Shown here one piece after another: positions 17,837 to 26,732 of a stretch of DNA of 64,000 nt. Every line of letters begins with the position of its first letter. Position 1 is the first letter of the stretch. The notes below the pieces were generated by a model, which did not search any database, was not told the DNA's origin, and worked only from the letters and a program-made list of their open reading frames with translations. Source of the DNA: Mesorhizobium sp. GbtcB19 (GTDB lineage Bacteria; Pseudomonadota; Alphaproteobacteria; Rhizobiales; Rhizobiaceae); contig NZ_JAGXJY010000003.1 in NCBI RefSeq assembly GCF_019091085.1, positions 248,001 through 312,000 on the forward strand, written 5' to 3'. Made by a program: the position numbers and the translations under genes.

Positions 17837-18597
17837 TGGCAAGGCTCAAGGGAAAACGCATCTTCCTCACCGGCGCGGCGCAAGGCATCGGCTATGCCAT
17901 CGCCGAGGCCTGCCTGCGCGAGAAGGCCGAGCTGTTCCTGGTCGACCGCGACGCTGGCCTTCTCGCCGAAAGCGCTGGCCGTTTGGGCAAGGTTACGCAT
18001 GCGGCGGCCGACATCGCCGATGCCAAGGCGATCGAAGCCGCGATGGCAGCGGCGGCGAAGGCCATCGGGCCGATCAACACCGTCATCAACAATGCCGGCA
18101 TGAACGTCTTTTCGACACCGCTCGAAGCCAGCGAGGATGATTGGACGCGCAATCTCGATGTCAATGTGAAGGGCGCCTGGCACTGCGCCAGGGCGGCGCT
18201 GCCCGGCATGATCGGGCAGGGCGGCGGCGTCATTCTCAACATCGCCTCGACGCACGCCTTCACCATCATCCCGCACACTTTTCCTTATCCCGTCGCCAAG
18301 CACGCGCTGCTCGGCCTGACCAGGTCGTTGGCGATCGAATATGCCGGCAACAATGTGCGCGTGAACGCGCTCGCGCCCGGCTATGTCGCGACGCAGAAGG
18401 TCATCGACTACTGGAACAGTTTCGAGGATCCCGAGGCTGCGCGCGCCAAGACGCTGGCGCTGCATCCGGGCGGGCGGATCGCGACGCCGCAGGAGATCGC
18501 CATGGCCGCGGTCTTTCTCGTCTCCGACGAGTGCCCCTTCATCAACGCCGCCTGCCTCGTCGCGGATGGCGGCTTGAGCGTGCTTCACCACCCCTGA
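17836..18597 (+). CDS. SDR-family sugar dehydrogenase
   Basis: This 253-residue classical short-chain dehydrogenase has cofactor motif TGAAQGIG at 12-19, NNAG at 85-88 and catalytic Ser138, Tyr151 and Lys155 (YPVAK). Asp37 after beta-2 (LFLVDRD) indicates NAD rather than NADP preference. It is translationally coupled to the araH-like gene. It most likely oxidises the imported aldose (for example galactose or arabinose) to its lactone, feeding the galactonate dehydratase encoded divergently. A 2-keto-3-deoxy-acid or alcohol dehydrogenase role cannot be excluded. Confidence 0.8.
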   Translation: MARLKGKRIFLTGAAQGIGYAIAEACLREKAELFLVDRDAGLLAESAGRLGKVTHAAADIADAKAIEAAMAAAAKAIGPINTVINNAGMNVFSTPLEASEDDWTRNLDVNVKGAWHCARAALPGMIGQGGGVILNIASTHAFTIIPHTFPYPVAKHALLGLTRSLAIEYAGNNVRVNALAPGYVATQKVIDYWNSFEDPEAARAKTLALHPGGRIATPQEIAMAAVFLVSDECPFINAACLVADGGLSVLHHP

Positions 18598-18623
18598 AAC
18601 AAGCCATGAACCGGGAGGATAAA

Positions 18624-19931
18624 ATGGCAAATGATGTCTTCGCGAAATCCCTGCTGACACGCCGGCAGGCGCTTGCGCTTGGCGCAAGTGCCGCGCTGGC
18701 CGGCGCGCTGCCGCGCGGCGCCTTCGCCGCGGACGAGAAGGTCACGCTCTGGCATGGCTGGACCGGCGCCGACAACACCACGGCGCTCAACGGCGTCATC
18801 GATACCTTCAACAAAGGCGGCAAGGGCGTCGCGGTCGAGCCGACCGGCTATGACTGGGATACCTTGTTCTCCAAATGGGTGGTCTCCTCGGCCGGCGGGC
18901 GCGCGCCGGACCTGGTGCTCTTCCACATCACCGAACTGCCGGAATTCGCCACGCGCAAGGTCATCCGCCCGATCGATGATGTCGTCGCCTCGTCCGGCCT
19001 TGACCTGTCGCAGGTTCCCGATGCCGGCCGCACCGGCGTGACCTTCGACGGCAAGGTCTATGCCGCGCCGCTCGACGTGCACCCGCTGGGCTTCTACTAC
19101 AATGTCGATATGGTGCAGGAGGCAGGCCTCGATCCCTCGAAGCCGCCGAAGACCGGCGAGGAATTCCTCGAATGGGCAAAGAAGCTCACTGTCAAGGACG
19201 GCAGCGGCAAGGTCACCCGCTACGGCTTCGAACTGCCGAACACCTGGGCGACGGCGCGCTGGATCTGGTTCAGCCTGATGTACCAGAATGGCGGCACCTT
19301 CCTTGACGACAAGGGCCTGGCGGCAGTCGACAGCGAAGCCTCGCAAAAGGCGCTGCAGTACCTCGTCGATCTGATCAATGTGCATGGCGTCACCAACCCG
19401 GAAGTCGGCGGCAACAAGGGCGAGGACGCCTTCGCCTCGAAGCAGGTCGCCATGAAGTTCATCGGCCCGTGGGAGGTCAATCTGCGCATGGCGCAGAAGA
19501 TGAATTTCATGACCGCGCAGCTGCCGGTGTTCGGCCAGAAGGCAGCCGTCTGGGCGAACTCGCATTGCATGGCGGTGTCGAAGCAGAAGAGCGACGACAA
19601 GCTCGCCGCCGACGGCACGTTCATGAAATGGTTCTTCGACAATTTCGCCGCGCCCGCCACCACCGTCGGCATCATCCCGCAGAGCAAGGCAGTGCGCGAG
19701 AGTGCTGCCTTCACCGGCACCGAGCAGTACAAATACTTCAAGTCCTTCGTCGACGATCTGCCCAACATCGTCTACGAGCCGCTGATCCCGAAATATCTGT
19801 CGGTCTTCTCCTTCGACAAGCCGACGCCGCTGGTCACCAACCTCCAGGCAGCGCTCAGCGGTTCCAAGCCGGTACCGGATGCCTTGAAGGCGATGAAGGA
19901 AGGTCTCGACGCGCAGCTGAAGAAGGGCTGA
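18624..19931 (+). CDS. Sugar ABC transporter substrate-binding protein (CUT1 type)
   Basis: The protein has 435 residues, preceded by GGGAGGATAAA. The N-terminus carries twin arginines (RR at 13-14 in LLTRRQALALGAS), an Ala-rich core and a likely cleavage after AFA (about 35), so Tat export is possible. The body is an extracellular solute-binding protein family 1 fold, beginning VTLWHGWTGADNT. It lies 26 bp after the SDR gene and overlaps the first permease by one base, so it may continue the same long operon. Substrate unknown; the mutarotase at the end of the run suggests an aldose or oligosaccharide. Confidence 0.87.
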   Translation: MANDVFAKSLLTRRQALALGASAALAGALPRGAFAADEKVTLWHGWTGADNTTALNGVIDTFNKGGKGVAVEPTGYDWDTLFSKWVVSSAGGRAPDLVLFHITELPEFATRKVIRPIDDVVASSGLDLSQVPDAGRTGVTFDGKVYAAPLDVHPLGFYYNVDMVQEAGLDPSKPPKTGEEFLEWAKKLTVKDGSGKVTRYGFELPNTWATARWIWFSLMYQNGGTFLDDKGLAAVDSEASQKALQYLVDLINVHGVTNPEVGGNKGEDAFASKQVAMKFIGPWEVNLRMAQKMNFMTAQLPVFGQKAAVWANSHCMAVSKQKSDDKLAADGTFMKWFFDNFAAPATTVGIIPQSKAVRESAAFTGTEQYKYFKSFVDDLPNIVYEPLIPKYLSVFSFDKPTPLVTNLQAALSGSKPVPDALKAMKEGLDAQLKKG

Positions 19932-20860
19932 TGACATCGCTTGCAACACAGCCGGCGGGCCGCTCCAGGGCCCGCCGGGCATCGGCGCAGGAAGGCGGAG
20001 CGGTGCGCAGCGGCATGACGCTTGCCGCTTATCTCTTCCTGTCGCCCTATCTGGCGCTGTTCATCGCCTTCATGCTGTTGCCGACGCTCGCCGCCATCGG
20101 CATCAGCTTCATGCGCTGGGATATCCTCGGCACGCCCGAATTCATCGGCCTCGACAATTACCGGCAGATCTTCGCCGATCCGCTGTTCCTGACCGCGATC
20201 AAAAACACCTTCTATTTCGTCTTCCTGACGGCGATCCCGATGGTCGTGCTCGGTCTGGCTTTGGCCATGCTGCTCGACCAGAAGCTCAAGGGAACAGCCT
20301 TTGTGAGGACAGTGGTGTTCCTTCCTTACGTGGTCATGGTCTCAACGGTCGGCATCCTGTGGGGCTGGCTCTTCGACAAGGGCACCGGCCTCGTCAACTA
20401 CTACCTGACTACGATCGGCATCGAGCCGGTCGCCTGGCTCAAGGACCCGCACTGGTCGATGCCGGCGCTGGCCATCACCACCATCTGGTGGACCGTCAAC
20501 ACCAACATGATCATCTTCCTCGCGGCTCTGCAGGACATTCCGGAAGAATTGCACGATGCCGCGACGCTCGACGGCGCCGGCCCGTGGCAGCGCTTCGTCT
20601 ACATCACGCTGCCGCTGCTGAGGCCGGCCATGGCGCTGGTCACCGCGCTCACCATCATCAATGGCTGGCGCGTCTTCGGTCAGGCCTATGTGATGACGCA
20701 GGGCGGCCCGGAGGCCAGCACCTTCGTCATCGTGCAGTACATCTACCTCGCCGCTTTCCAGAATTTCGAGATGGGTCCCGCGGCCGCCGCCGGCGTCGTG
20801 CTGCTCCTGATCACGCTGGTGTTCTCGCTGGCGCAGATGAAGCTGATGAAGGCGATCTGA
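19931..20860 (+). CDS. Sugar ABC transporter permease (MalF/UgpA type)
   Basis: This 309-residue protein has an N-terminal cytoplasmic Arg-rich tail and six predicted membrane segments, starting with LAAYLFLSPYLALFIAFML. The EAA loop that contacts the ATPase is seen as LHDAATLDGAGPWQRFVYIT. Start and stop overlap its neighbours by one base at both ends (TGATG), which is typical of tightly coupled transporter operons. It pairs with the next permease. No ATPase gene is included in the run. Confidence 0.88.
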   Translation: MTSLATQPAGRSRARRASAQEGGAVRSGMTLAAYLFLSPYLALFIAFMLLPTLAAIGISFMRWDILGTPEFIGLDNYRQIFADPLFLTAIKNTFYFVFLTAIPMVVLGLALAMLLDQKLKGTAFVRTVVFLPYVVMVSTVGILWGWLFDKGTGLVNYYLTTIGIEPVAWLKDPHWSMPALAITTIWWTVNTNMIIFLAALQDIPEELHDAATLDGAGPWQRFVYITLPLLRPAMALVTALTIINGWRVFGQAYVMTQGGPEASTFVIVQYIYLAAFQNFEMGPAAAAGVVLLLITLVFSLAQMKLMKAI

Positions 20861-21714
20861 TGCAGGACCAGCGCCCCAACCGTGCCGGTAAATCGCTCGG
20901 CGGCCGCGCGCTCGCCTATGTGCTGATGGTGGTGGTCACGGCGCTGTGGGGCGCGCCGATCCTGTGGATGCTGGTCACCTCGATAAAGCCGGAAAGCGAG
21001 ATCTACGCCTATCCGCCGGCCTGGATCCCGGATCAGCCGACGCTCGAGGCCTATGGTGCGCTGTTCCAGCGCTTTCCGATGCTGACCTGGTTCCGCAACT
21101 CGGCCGTCGTCGGCATTCTCACCACCGTGCTGACCTTGGCCGTCGATGCGCTGGCCGCCTATCCGCTTGCGCGCATGCAATTCCCCGGCCGCCGCGTCAT
21201 CATGGGCGTGATTTTCGCGACCTTCCTGCTGCCGTACGAGCTGCTTTTCGTGCCGCTGTTCCTCGGCCTGAACAGCTACGGCCTGGTCGACAGCATTTTC
21301 AGCCTCACCGTGCCGGCCTCGGCGAACGCTTTCGGCGTCTTCCTGCTCACCCAGTTCTTCCAGGCCGTGCCGAGGGAATTGGAGGACGCCGCAGTGATGG
21401 ACGGCTGCAGTCGCTTCGGCTTCTTCTGGCGCATCCTCTTGCCACTCACCAAGCCGGGCCTTGCCACGGTGGCGATCTTCACCTTCGTCGCCAGCTGGAA
21501 CAATTTCTTCTGGCCGCTGATCGCCACCAATTCCGACGAGACGCGCACGCTTCCAGTCGGACTGGCGACGCTGGTCGGCGGCGCCGGCATGTCGATGAAG
21601 CAGAGCGTGCTGATGGCATCGGCGGTCGTGGCCACGCTGCCGACGGCGATCTTCTTCCTCGCCCTGCAACGCCACTTCGTGCGCGGCATCGCCGCAACCG
21701 GCATCAAGGGATGA
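20860..21714 (+). CDS. Sugar ABC transporter permease (MalG/UgpE type)
   Basis: The protein has 284 residues, with six membrane segments and the MalG-type EAA loop ELEDAAVMDGCSRFGFFWRI. The C-terminus RHFVRGIAATGIKG is the usual ending for this family. It is coupled by one-base overlap to the preceding permease. The ATPase for this transporter is missing here; it may borrow the MsmK/UgpC-type ATPase at 31932 or one elsewhere in the genome. Confidence 0.88.
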   Translation: MQDQRPNRAGKSLGGRALAYVLMVVVTALWGAPILWMLVTSIKPESEIYAYPPAWIPDQPTLEAYGALFQRFPMLTWFRNSAVVGILTTVLTLAVDALAAYPLARMQFPGRRVIMGVIFATFLLPYELLFVPLFLGLNSYGLVDSIFSLTVPASANAFGVFLLTQFFQAVPRELEDAAVMDGCSRFGFFWRILLPLTKPGLATVAIFTFVASWNNFFWPLIATNSDETRTLPVGLATLVGGAGMSMKQSVLMASAVVATLPTAIFFLALQRHFVRGIAATGIKG

Positions 21715-21716
21715 CG

Positions 21717-22616
21717 ATGGCCGATATCGATATCGCCAGCGATCGCCTGCGCTGCGTGATCTCGACGCAAGGCGGGAGCATCTGGCGGTTGGAAGCCGAT
21801 CTTGGCGCTGGTTTGCAACCGCTGCTGCGCCCCCCGCCCGAAGGTTCGGACCGCGACCCGCTGAAGGCCGGCTGTTTTCCGCTGGTGCCGTTCGGTAACC
21901 GGGTCGAAGGCAACCGTTTTGTCTTCGACGGCGTCGAGCATAGTCTGGCGCCGAACATACCCTGGGACTCGCACTACCTCCACGGTGATGGCTGGCTCGC
22001 CGACTGGACCGTCGATCAACGCCGGCAAGCGCTTGCATCGCTGTCGTTCGACTTTCAGGGCGAGCCTTACCGCTACCGGGCAACGCAGCGTTTCGAATGC
22101 GACGGCACGACGCTTCGAGCGACGCTCGGCGTGACAAATCTCGGGACACAACCGATGCCCTTCGGCCTCGGCTGGCATCCATTCTTCCCGCTGACGCCGG
22201 CAACCACGCTTGAAGCGACGGCGACCGATTATTGGACAGAGAAGGCGGGCTGGCTTCCCGATGCCCGCATGGCCATCCCCGAGACGCTGGGTTTCAGCCG
22301 GCCGAAGACGCTGCCGCGCCGCTGGGTCAACAACGGCTTTGAAGGCTGGCACGGCGCGGCCTCCATCGTCTGGGCGGAGCGGCGCATACGGCTCGACATC
22401 GAAACCGCCCCGGCGCTGTCGCGCTATTTCCTGTTCGTCTCCGACACCAAGTTCGATCCGCACTACCGCGAGGATTTCTTCTGCTTCGAGCCGATGAGCC
22501 ACTCCCCCAACGGCCAGAATCTTTCAGCGCTTGGCGGCCTTACGGTGCTGGCGCCGGGACAGGGCATGGCGGTCTCGATGACGCTGTCGTGCAGCGCGAT
22601 GAGGGGTCCGCCATGA
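21717..22616 (+). CDS. Aldose 1-epimerase (galactose mutarotase family)
   Basis: The protein has 299 residues from ATG 21717; AAGGG lies just before it, and an ATG at 21711 overlapping the permease stop is an equal alternative. It interconverts alpha and beta anomers of free aldoses in the cytoplasm. The catalytic His lies in FGLGWHPFFP, the catalytic Glu in FCFEPMSHSPN near the C-terminus, and substrate-binding residues in FPLVPFGNRVEGNRF. Being last in the transporter operon, it probably supplies the anomer needed by the SDR sugar dehydrogenase. Confidence 0.87.
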   Translation: MADIDIASDRLRCVISTQGGSIWRLEADLGAGLQPLLRPPPEGSDRDPLKAGCFPLVPFGNRVEGNRFVFDGVEHSLAPNIPWDSHYLHGDGWLADWTVDQRRQALASLSFDFQGEPYRYRATQRFECDGTTLRATLGVTNLGTQPMPFGLGWHPFFPLTPATTLEATATDYWTEKAGWLPDARMAIPETLGFSRPKTLPRRWVNNGFEGWHGAASIVWAERRIRLDIETAPALSRYFLFVSDTKFDPHYREDFFCFEPMSHSPNGQNLSALGGLTVLAPGQGMAVSMTLSCSAMRGPP

Positions 22617-22652
22617 TGGAGGTCGCGGAAGTCTGATATCGAGAGGCCGGGA

Positions 22653-23720
22653 TCACATAGGACCCTGCAAGCTCCGCTGCAGGTCGTCGCGTATCAGGCC
22701 GACCAACTCGGTGTGAAGGTCGGCGCGCGAGCGACTGCCGCCGTCGGCGCAGATCGGGTCGACCTCGCCCGTTTCCTTCAGCAGCTCGGCGCCGCCCGGC
22801 TTGCATTCCTGCAGGAAGCTGAAATGGATGGCACCTTCGACATTGGCATATGTACCTCGCGGCGCGATCGCGGCCAGTTTGTCGGCGACGACTCCTAGCG
22901 GGATCGTGTCGGCGCTGCCGAGATTGATGAAGTCCATCGGGATCGCGATCGCCTTCAGGCTAGCGGCGTCGAAGGCCAACGCAAGGCCAGGATCGACCAG
23001 CACGGCCGCTTTGATACGGCGGTCGAGATTCGACTGCTCGAAGCGCGCCTTGTCGACCTTCCTGAGGTCGAGCTTGTCGACATGCACGACCGCGTCGTCG
23101 CGGTAGCCGATGCCGCCCGCATACCAAACGCAGTCCCATTTCCTGTATTCGTCGCAATAATGGGCATAGGCGTCGAGGCTGGCGCGGGCGCCGGCGATCT
23201 CCATCGCCGCGGCGCCGCCGAGCGAGAAGCCGAGCACGCCGATCCTGTCGCCGTCGACGACATTGCCCCATGTCTGGTCGGCGGTCATCGCGTCGATCAC
23301 GGCCGAGAGGTCCTTGGTGCGTTCCCACAGTTTCGGCGTGTCGGCCGGCGTCGAGTCGCCGCTGGTCGTGCCGGGATGATTGGGGCCGGCCACGATGAAG
23401 CCCGCCTTGGCCAGTTCCGTCGCCAGCCAGGCCATGCCCTGCACGCGGCCGCCCGATCCGTGCGATAGCACGACCAGGGGAAAGCGCCCCTTGAGCAACG
23501 GCGCATTCTTGAAGGCCGGCACACCCTTGAAGGCCTTGTTGTCGCCAAGCACGATGGCCTCGCCGCCGGCCTCGGCCGGATACCAGACAAACACCTGGAG
23601 ATCGCGGCCGCGTTCCGGCGCCGCGACGGAGATTTCGCGCATGCCGACCTCGGCGGCCTGGGCGGTGGCGGTGAAAACGACTGTGAGCATTGCTGCGGAA
23701 AGGATACGGGAGAATGTCAT
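22653..23720 (-). CDS. Secreted alpha/beta hydrolase (dienelactone/PAF-AH-like)
   Basis: The protein has 355 residues from the ATG at 23720. A signal peptide covers about 1-22 (MTFSRILSAAMLTVVFTATA). The oxyanion loop reads LSHGSGG (86-91) and the nucleophile elbow GFSLGG places the catalytic Ser at 166. A late AIHFSFL holds the likely catalytic His. The overall pattern resembles platelet-activating-factor acetylhydrolase/dienelactone-hydrolase-like enzymes, so an ester or lactone substrate in the periplasm is likely. It is divergent from a membrane AraC-type regulator that probably controls it. Confidence 0.8.
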   Translation of the reverse strand: MTFSRILSAAMLTVVFTATAQAAEVGMREISVAAPERGRDLQVFVWYPAEAGGEAIVLGDNKAFKGVPAFKNAPLLKGRFPLVVLSHGSGGRVQGMAWLATELAKAGFIVAGPNHPGTTSGDSTPADTPKLWERTKDLSAVIDAMTADQTWGNVVDGDRIGVLGFSLGGAAAMEIAGARASLDAYAHYCDEYRKWDCVWYAGGIGYRDDAVVHVDKLDLRKVDKARFEQSNLDRRIKAAVLVDPGLALAFDAASLKAIAIPMDFINLGSADTIPLGVVADKLAAIAPRGTYANVEGAIHFSFLQECKPGGAELLKETGEVDPICADGGSRSRADLHTELVGLIRDDLQRSLQGPM

Positions 23721-23841
23721 AAGAGCCTCGCTCGGTTGAAAAGACCGGCGATGATTTGCCGACAACATCCCCAAATCGCGTCCTCGATCGTGATCGAGGT
23801 CGTTCTCAATCGCGATCCGGGCCATTATCCATGCATCCGAT

Positions 23842-24906
23842 TTGCCCTTGAGATTGCCCGTGATTTTCGTTCCGCTTCCCTTTGTCGTCGCCCTGCTTTT
23901 GCTGGTCCTGCTTGTTCGCATGCTGCGCGCCGAGCAGCCGAGCCGGCCATTCCTTGCCCTGGTCGGCCTGTGCATCCTGCAGTCGGTGCTTCTCGGTCTG
24001 CGCTGGGGCTACGACATGACGGCGCTGCGCTATGTGCTGCCGGTGGTTGCGAGCTGCCTGCCGCCCATCGTCCTGGCCGGGTTTCGCAGCCTGATCCACC
24101 GCAGTGCCGCCAAGGCGGACAGCACTCGCTGGCTGCATGCGGCCGCGCCTGGCCTGATGCTCGCCCTGGTGCTGTTCGCGCCGGCCCTGATCGACGCCGC
24201 CATGATCGTGATCTTTGTCGGCTATGCGTTGGCGGTGCTCGATCTCAGCCGCGCCGGCCCCGATGCGCTGGACGAGGCGCGTCTCGACGGCGCGGTCGCG
24301 GCGCACCGCGCGCTCGTCATCGCCGCCCTGGCGCTTTGCGTCTCGGCCTTTTTCGACTTCGCCATACTGATGGATTTCGAATGGAGCAGGGGCGAGAATG
24401 CGGCCTTCATCGTCAGCAATGCGAACTTTCTCGGCCTGTTCCTCATCGGGCTGACAGCCATCGCCGCGGCACGCGCGCAGCCTCAATCCGCGGCCGCCGA
24501 GGAGCCCGAAGCGCCGTCGTCGGTCGCGCAGGATCGCGAGGTTCTCGACAGGGTCCGCACCCTCCTGGCCGAGCAGAAACTGGCGCGCGACGAAAATCTC
24601 ACTTTGTCGCGGCTGGCCCGCCGTGCCGGCGTTCCGGCGCGTCAGATATCGGGCGCGGTCAACCGGCAGGCCGGCAAGAACGTCTCGCAATTCATCAATG
24701 ATTTCCGCATCGCCGAAGCCTGCAGGCTGCTCAGCGAAACCGACATGTCGGTGACCTCGGCGATGCTCGAGTCAGGCTTCCAGACCAAATCGAATTTCAA
24801 CCGCGAGTTCCGGCGCGTCACGTCGCTCAGCCCCGCTTCATGGCGCGAGCGATCGCGCTCAGAAACGCTCGCGGTAGTCGCGCGGGTTGGTGCCGAGGAC
24901 GCGTAG
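23842..24906 (+). CDS. Membrane-bound AraC-family transcriptional regulator
   Basis: About the first 210 of 354 residues form roughly seven hydrophobic helices, beginning FVVALLLLVLLVRML. They are followed by a linker and a C-terminal AraC double HTH (about 235-340) with LSRLARRAGVPARQISGAVNR and SAMLESGFQTKSNFNREFRR. The start is uncertain: the frame opens at TTG 23842, and GTG 23860 is an alternative. It probably senses a membrane or periplasmic signal and regulates the divergent hydrolase gene. Its last 48 bases overlap the 3' end of the next gene on the opposite strand. Confidence 0.78.
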   Translation: MPLRLPVIFVPLPFVVALLLLVLLVRMLRAEQPSRPFLALVGLCILQSVLLGLRWGYDMTALRYVLPVVASCLPPIVLAGFRSLIHRSAAKADSTRWLHAAAPGLMLALVLFAPALIDAAMIVIFVGYALAVLDLSRAGPDALDEARLDGAVAAHRALVIAALALCVSAFFDFAILMDFEWSRGENAAFIVSNANFLGLFLIGLTAIAAARAQPQSAAAEEPEAPSSVAQDREVLDRVRTLLAEQKLARDENLTLSRLARRAGVPARQISGAVNRQAGKNVSQFINDFRIAEACRLLSETDMSVTSAMLESGFQTKSNFNREFRRVTSLSPASWRERSRSETLAVVARVGAEDA

Positions 24907-25806
24907 GAAGCCGCGCCGCATCGTTTCCTCCGAGCCGAAGCCGCAGCGACGGGCCGTTTGACTGACCGTCTGCCCCCGCTCCAGCATCCGCCGGGCCGCT
25001 TCGATGCGGATCTCCTCGATGGCGCGGGCAGGTGTTCGCCCGGTTGCCTCCTGGTAGTGCCGCGAGAAACTGCGCCGGCTCATATTGGCGTGGTCGGCCA
25101 GCTGCTCCAGCGAAAGGTCGGCGCTGAGATTATCCAGGATCCAGCCATGCAGCCGGTCGAAGCGCCCATCGCCTTCCTGCAATTTCAGGGTCTGGCTGAA
25201 CTGCGCCTGGCCGCCGGGGCGTTTCAGGAAGACGACCAGCTCGCGCGCCACCGCCAGCGCCATGCGCCGGCCGAGATCGGCCTCCACGAAGGAAAGCGCC
25301 AGATCGATGCCCGCCGTCACACCCGCGGAGGTCCACACATTGCCGTCGCGAATGTAGATCGGGTCGGGCTCCAGCCGAACCGCCGGAAAGCGCCGGGCGA
25401 ACTCCGCACAACGTCCCCAATGCGTCACCGCGCGGCGGCCGTCGAGCAGGCCGGCCTCAGCCAGCAGCATGGCGCCGCTGCAGACGGAGGCTGTTCGCGT
25501 GGCATCGCGCGAGCGGCCGATGATCCACTGCACCAGCTCAGTATCCTCGCAGGCCGCGTTGACGCCCCAGCCGCCGGGCACGATCACCGTGTCGATCGCG
25601 GTCCCGTGCGCCGGCAGCGCCGCGGCCTCCAATACCAGGCCGGACGATGTCCTGATCCGCGGCGAAGCGGCGACGACGACGACGTCATAGGCGGCCGCTT
25701 CGCCGGCCTGCGTCCTGAAGTCGTTGGCGCTGGCAAAAACCTGGAGCGGCCCGCTGACATCGAGGAGCTGGATGTCGGGATAGGCGAGGATTTCGATGCG
25801 GCGCAT
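24859..25806 (-). CDS. GlxA-family (DJ-1/PfpI plus AraC) regulator
   Basis: The protein has 315 residues from the ATG at 25806. The N-terminal half is a DJ-1/PfpI domain (ILAYPDIQLLDVSGP, then SVCSGAMLLAEAG with the nucleophile-elbow Cys). The C-terminal half (about 210-315) is an AraC HTH with LEQLADHANMSRRSFSRHY and a second helix pair QTARRCGFGSEE. It is divergent from the isocyanide-hydratase-like gene at 25907, which it likely controls; the 100-bp gap between them would hold both promoters. The domain order matches GlxA-type regulators. Confidence 0.88.
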   Translation of the reverse strand: MRRIEILAYPDIQLLDVSGPLQVFASANDFRTQAGEAAAYDVVVVAASPRIRTSSGLVLEAAALPAHGTAIDTVIVPGGWGVNAACEDTELVQWIIGRSRDATRTASVCSGAMLLAEAGLLDGRRAVTHWGRCAEFARRFPAVRLEPDPIYIRDGNVWTSAGVTAGIDLALSFVEADLGRRMALAVARELVVFLKRPGGQAQFSQTLKLQEGDGRFDRLHGWILDNLSADLSLEQLADHANMSRRSFSRHYQEATGRTPARAIEEIRIEAARRMLERGQTVSQTARRCGFGSEETMRRGFLRVLGTNPRDYRERF

Positions 25807-25906
25807 GGCTTTGGCCTGAAACGAGGGATGATTGGCGATCGTGCCAAAGCATGATGCCGTAGATTGCCCCCAAGTCAACTTACCCAGTCAACCCACGGAG
25901 ATTTCC

Positions 25907-26614
25907 ATGTCCCTTCGTTTCGGCATTCTCGTTTTCCCCAACGTTCAGCAGCTCGACCTCACCGGGCCCTATGAAGTTCTGGCGACTGCCAAGGGCGCCG
26001 AGGTGGAACTGATCTGGAAGGATCGCGATCCGGTGATGTCGTCGACGCGGCTTTCGCTGACGCCGACAGCGACCTTCGACGATTGCCCGCCTCTCGACGT
26101 GCTGTGCATTCCGGGCGGAGGCGGCGTCAACGCGCTGCTGGAGGACAAGGCGGTTCTCGATTTCGTCTGGGAGCGCGCGGCGCAGGCGCGCTACATCACT
26201 TCGGTGTGCAGCGGCGCCCTGGTGCTTGGCGCTGCCGGATTGCTCAAGGGCAAGCGCGCCACCACTCACTGGTATGCGCATGATTTCCTAGAAGAATTCG
26301 GCGCGATCCCGGTCGATGCGCGTATCGTCGAGGACGGCAAGCTGATCACCGCCGGCGGCGTCACTTCGGGCATCGATTTCGGCCTGGCGCTGGTCGCAAG
26401 GCTGCTCGGACAGGCGGAAGCCGAGGTCGTGCAACTCTCGCTCGAATATGCGCCGGCGCCTCCCTTCAGGTCGGGTACGCCCGCTGAGGCCTCGCCGGCC
26501 GTCCTGGCGGAAGCCAAGGAGCGGCTTTCGGGTTCGAGGCGGGCTCGCGAGGAGATGTTCGCGCGCTGGCGGCAAGAGCGCAGGGCTGCCGAGCCAAAGC
26601 GCATCCGCGCCTGA
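25907..26614 (+). CDS. inhA: DJ-1/PfpI family, isocyanide hydratase-like
   Basis: This 235-residue protein resembles Pseudomonas isocyanide hydratase, which converts isonitriles to N-substituted formamides. The catalytic Cys falls at 101 (VCSGALVLG) and the partner Asp at 17 (QLDLTGP), the same numbers as in the Pseudomonas enzyme. Ser102 takes the place of the Thr there. GGAG lies seven bases before the ATG. The divergent neighbour is a regulator whose sensory domain belongs to the same superfamily. Other DJ-1 activities (glyoxalase, chaperone) remain possible. Confidence 0.78.
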   Translation: MSLRFGILVFPNVQQLDLTGPYEVLATAKGAEVELIWKDRDPVMSSTRLSLTPTATFDDCPPLDVLCIPGGGGVNALLEDKAVLDFVWERAAQARYITSVCSGALVLGAAGLLKGKRATTHWYAHDFLEEFGAIPVDARIVEDGKLITAGGVTSGIDFGLALVARLLGQAEAEVVQLSLEYAPAPPFRSGTPAEASPAVLAEAKERLSGSRRAREEMFARWRQERRAAEPKRIRA

Positions 26615-26670
26615 ACCGACCGGCCGGATGGCGGATATCTCGCCATTCGGCTCTTGCCCCATTTCGACTG

Positions 26671-26710
26671 TTGACACATCTTTCCGCCTGTGCAGAAATT
26701 GGTTGGACCA
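26671..26710 (+). promoter_or_regulatory. Promoter and FadR-type operator before the GntR gene
   Basis: A perfect -35 box TTGACA lies at 26671-26676. Seventeen bases later is a weak -10 candidate (26694-26699). At 26700-26710 sits TGGTTGGACCA, a perfect palindrome that fits the FadR-subfamily operator consensus TNGTNNNACNA. It overlaps the predicted transcription start, 22 bp before the TTG start codon. This layout suggests autorepression by the regulator encoded next. Confidence 0.7.
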
Positions 26711-26732
26711 TTGAACCACTTTAGGCTCTGGC

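Noticed and set aside
15866..17842. A 658-codon antisense frame under the araG/araH-like genes
   Set aside because: It is rich in His, Asp and Gly from complemented codons, with no domain; Walker and permease motifs on the plus strand are decisive.
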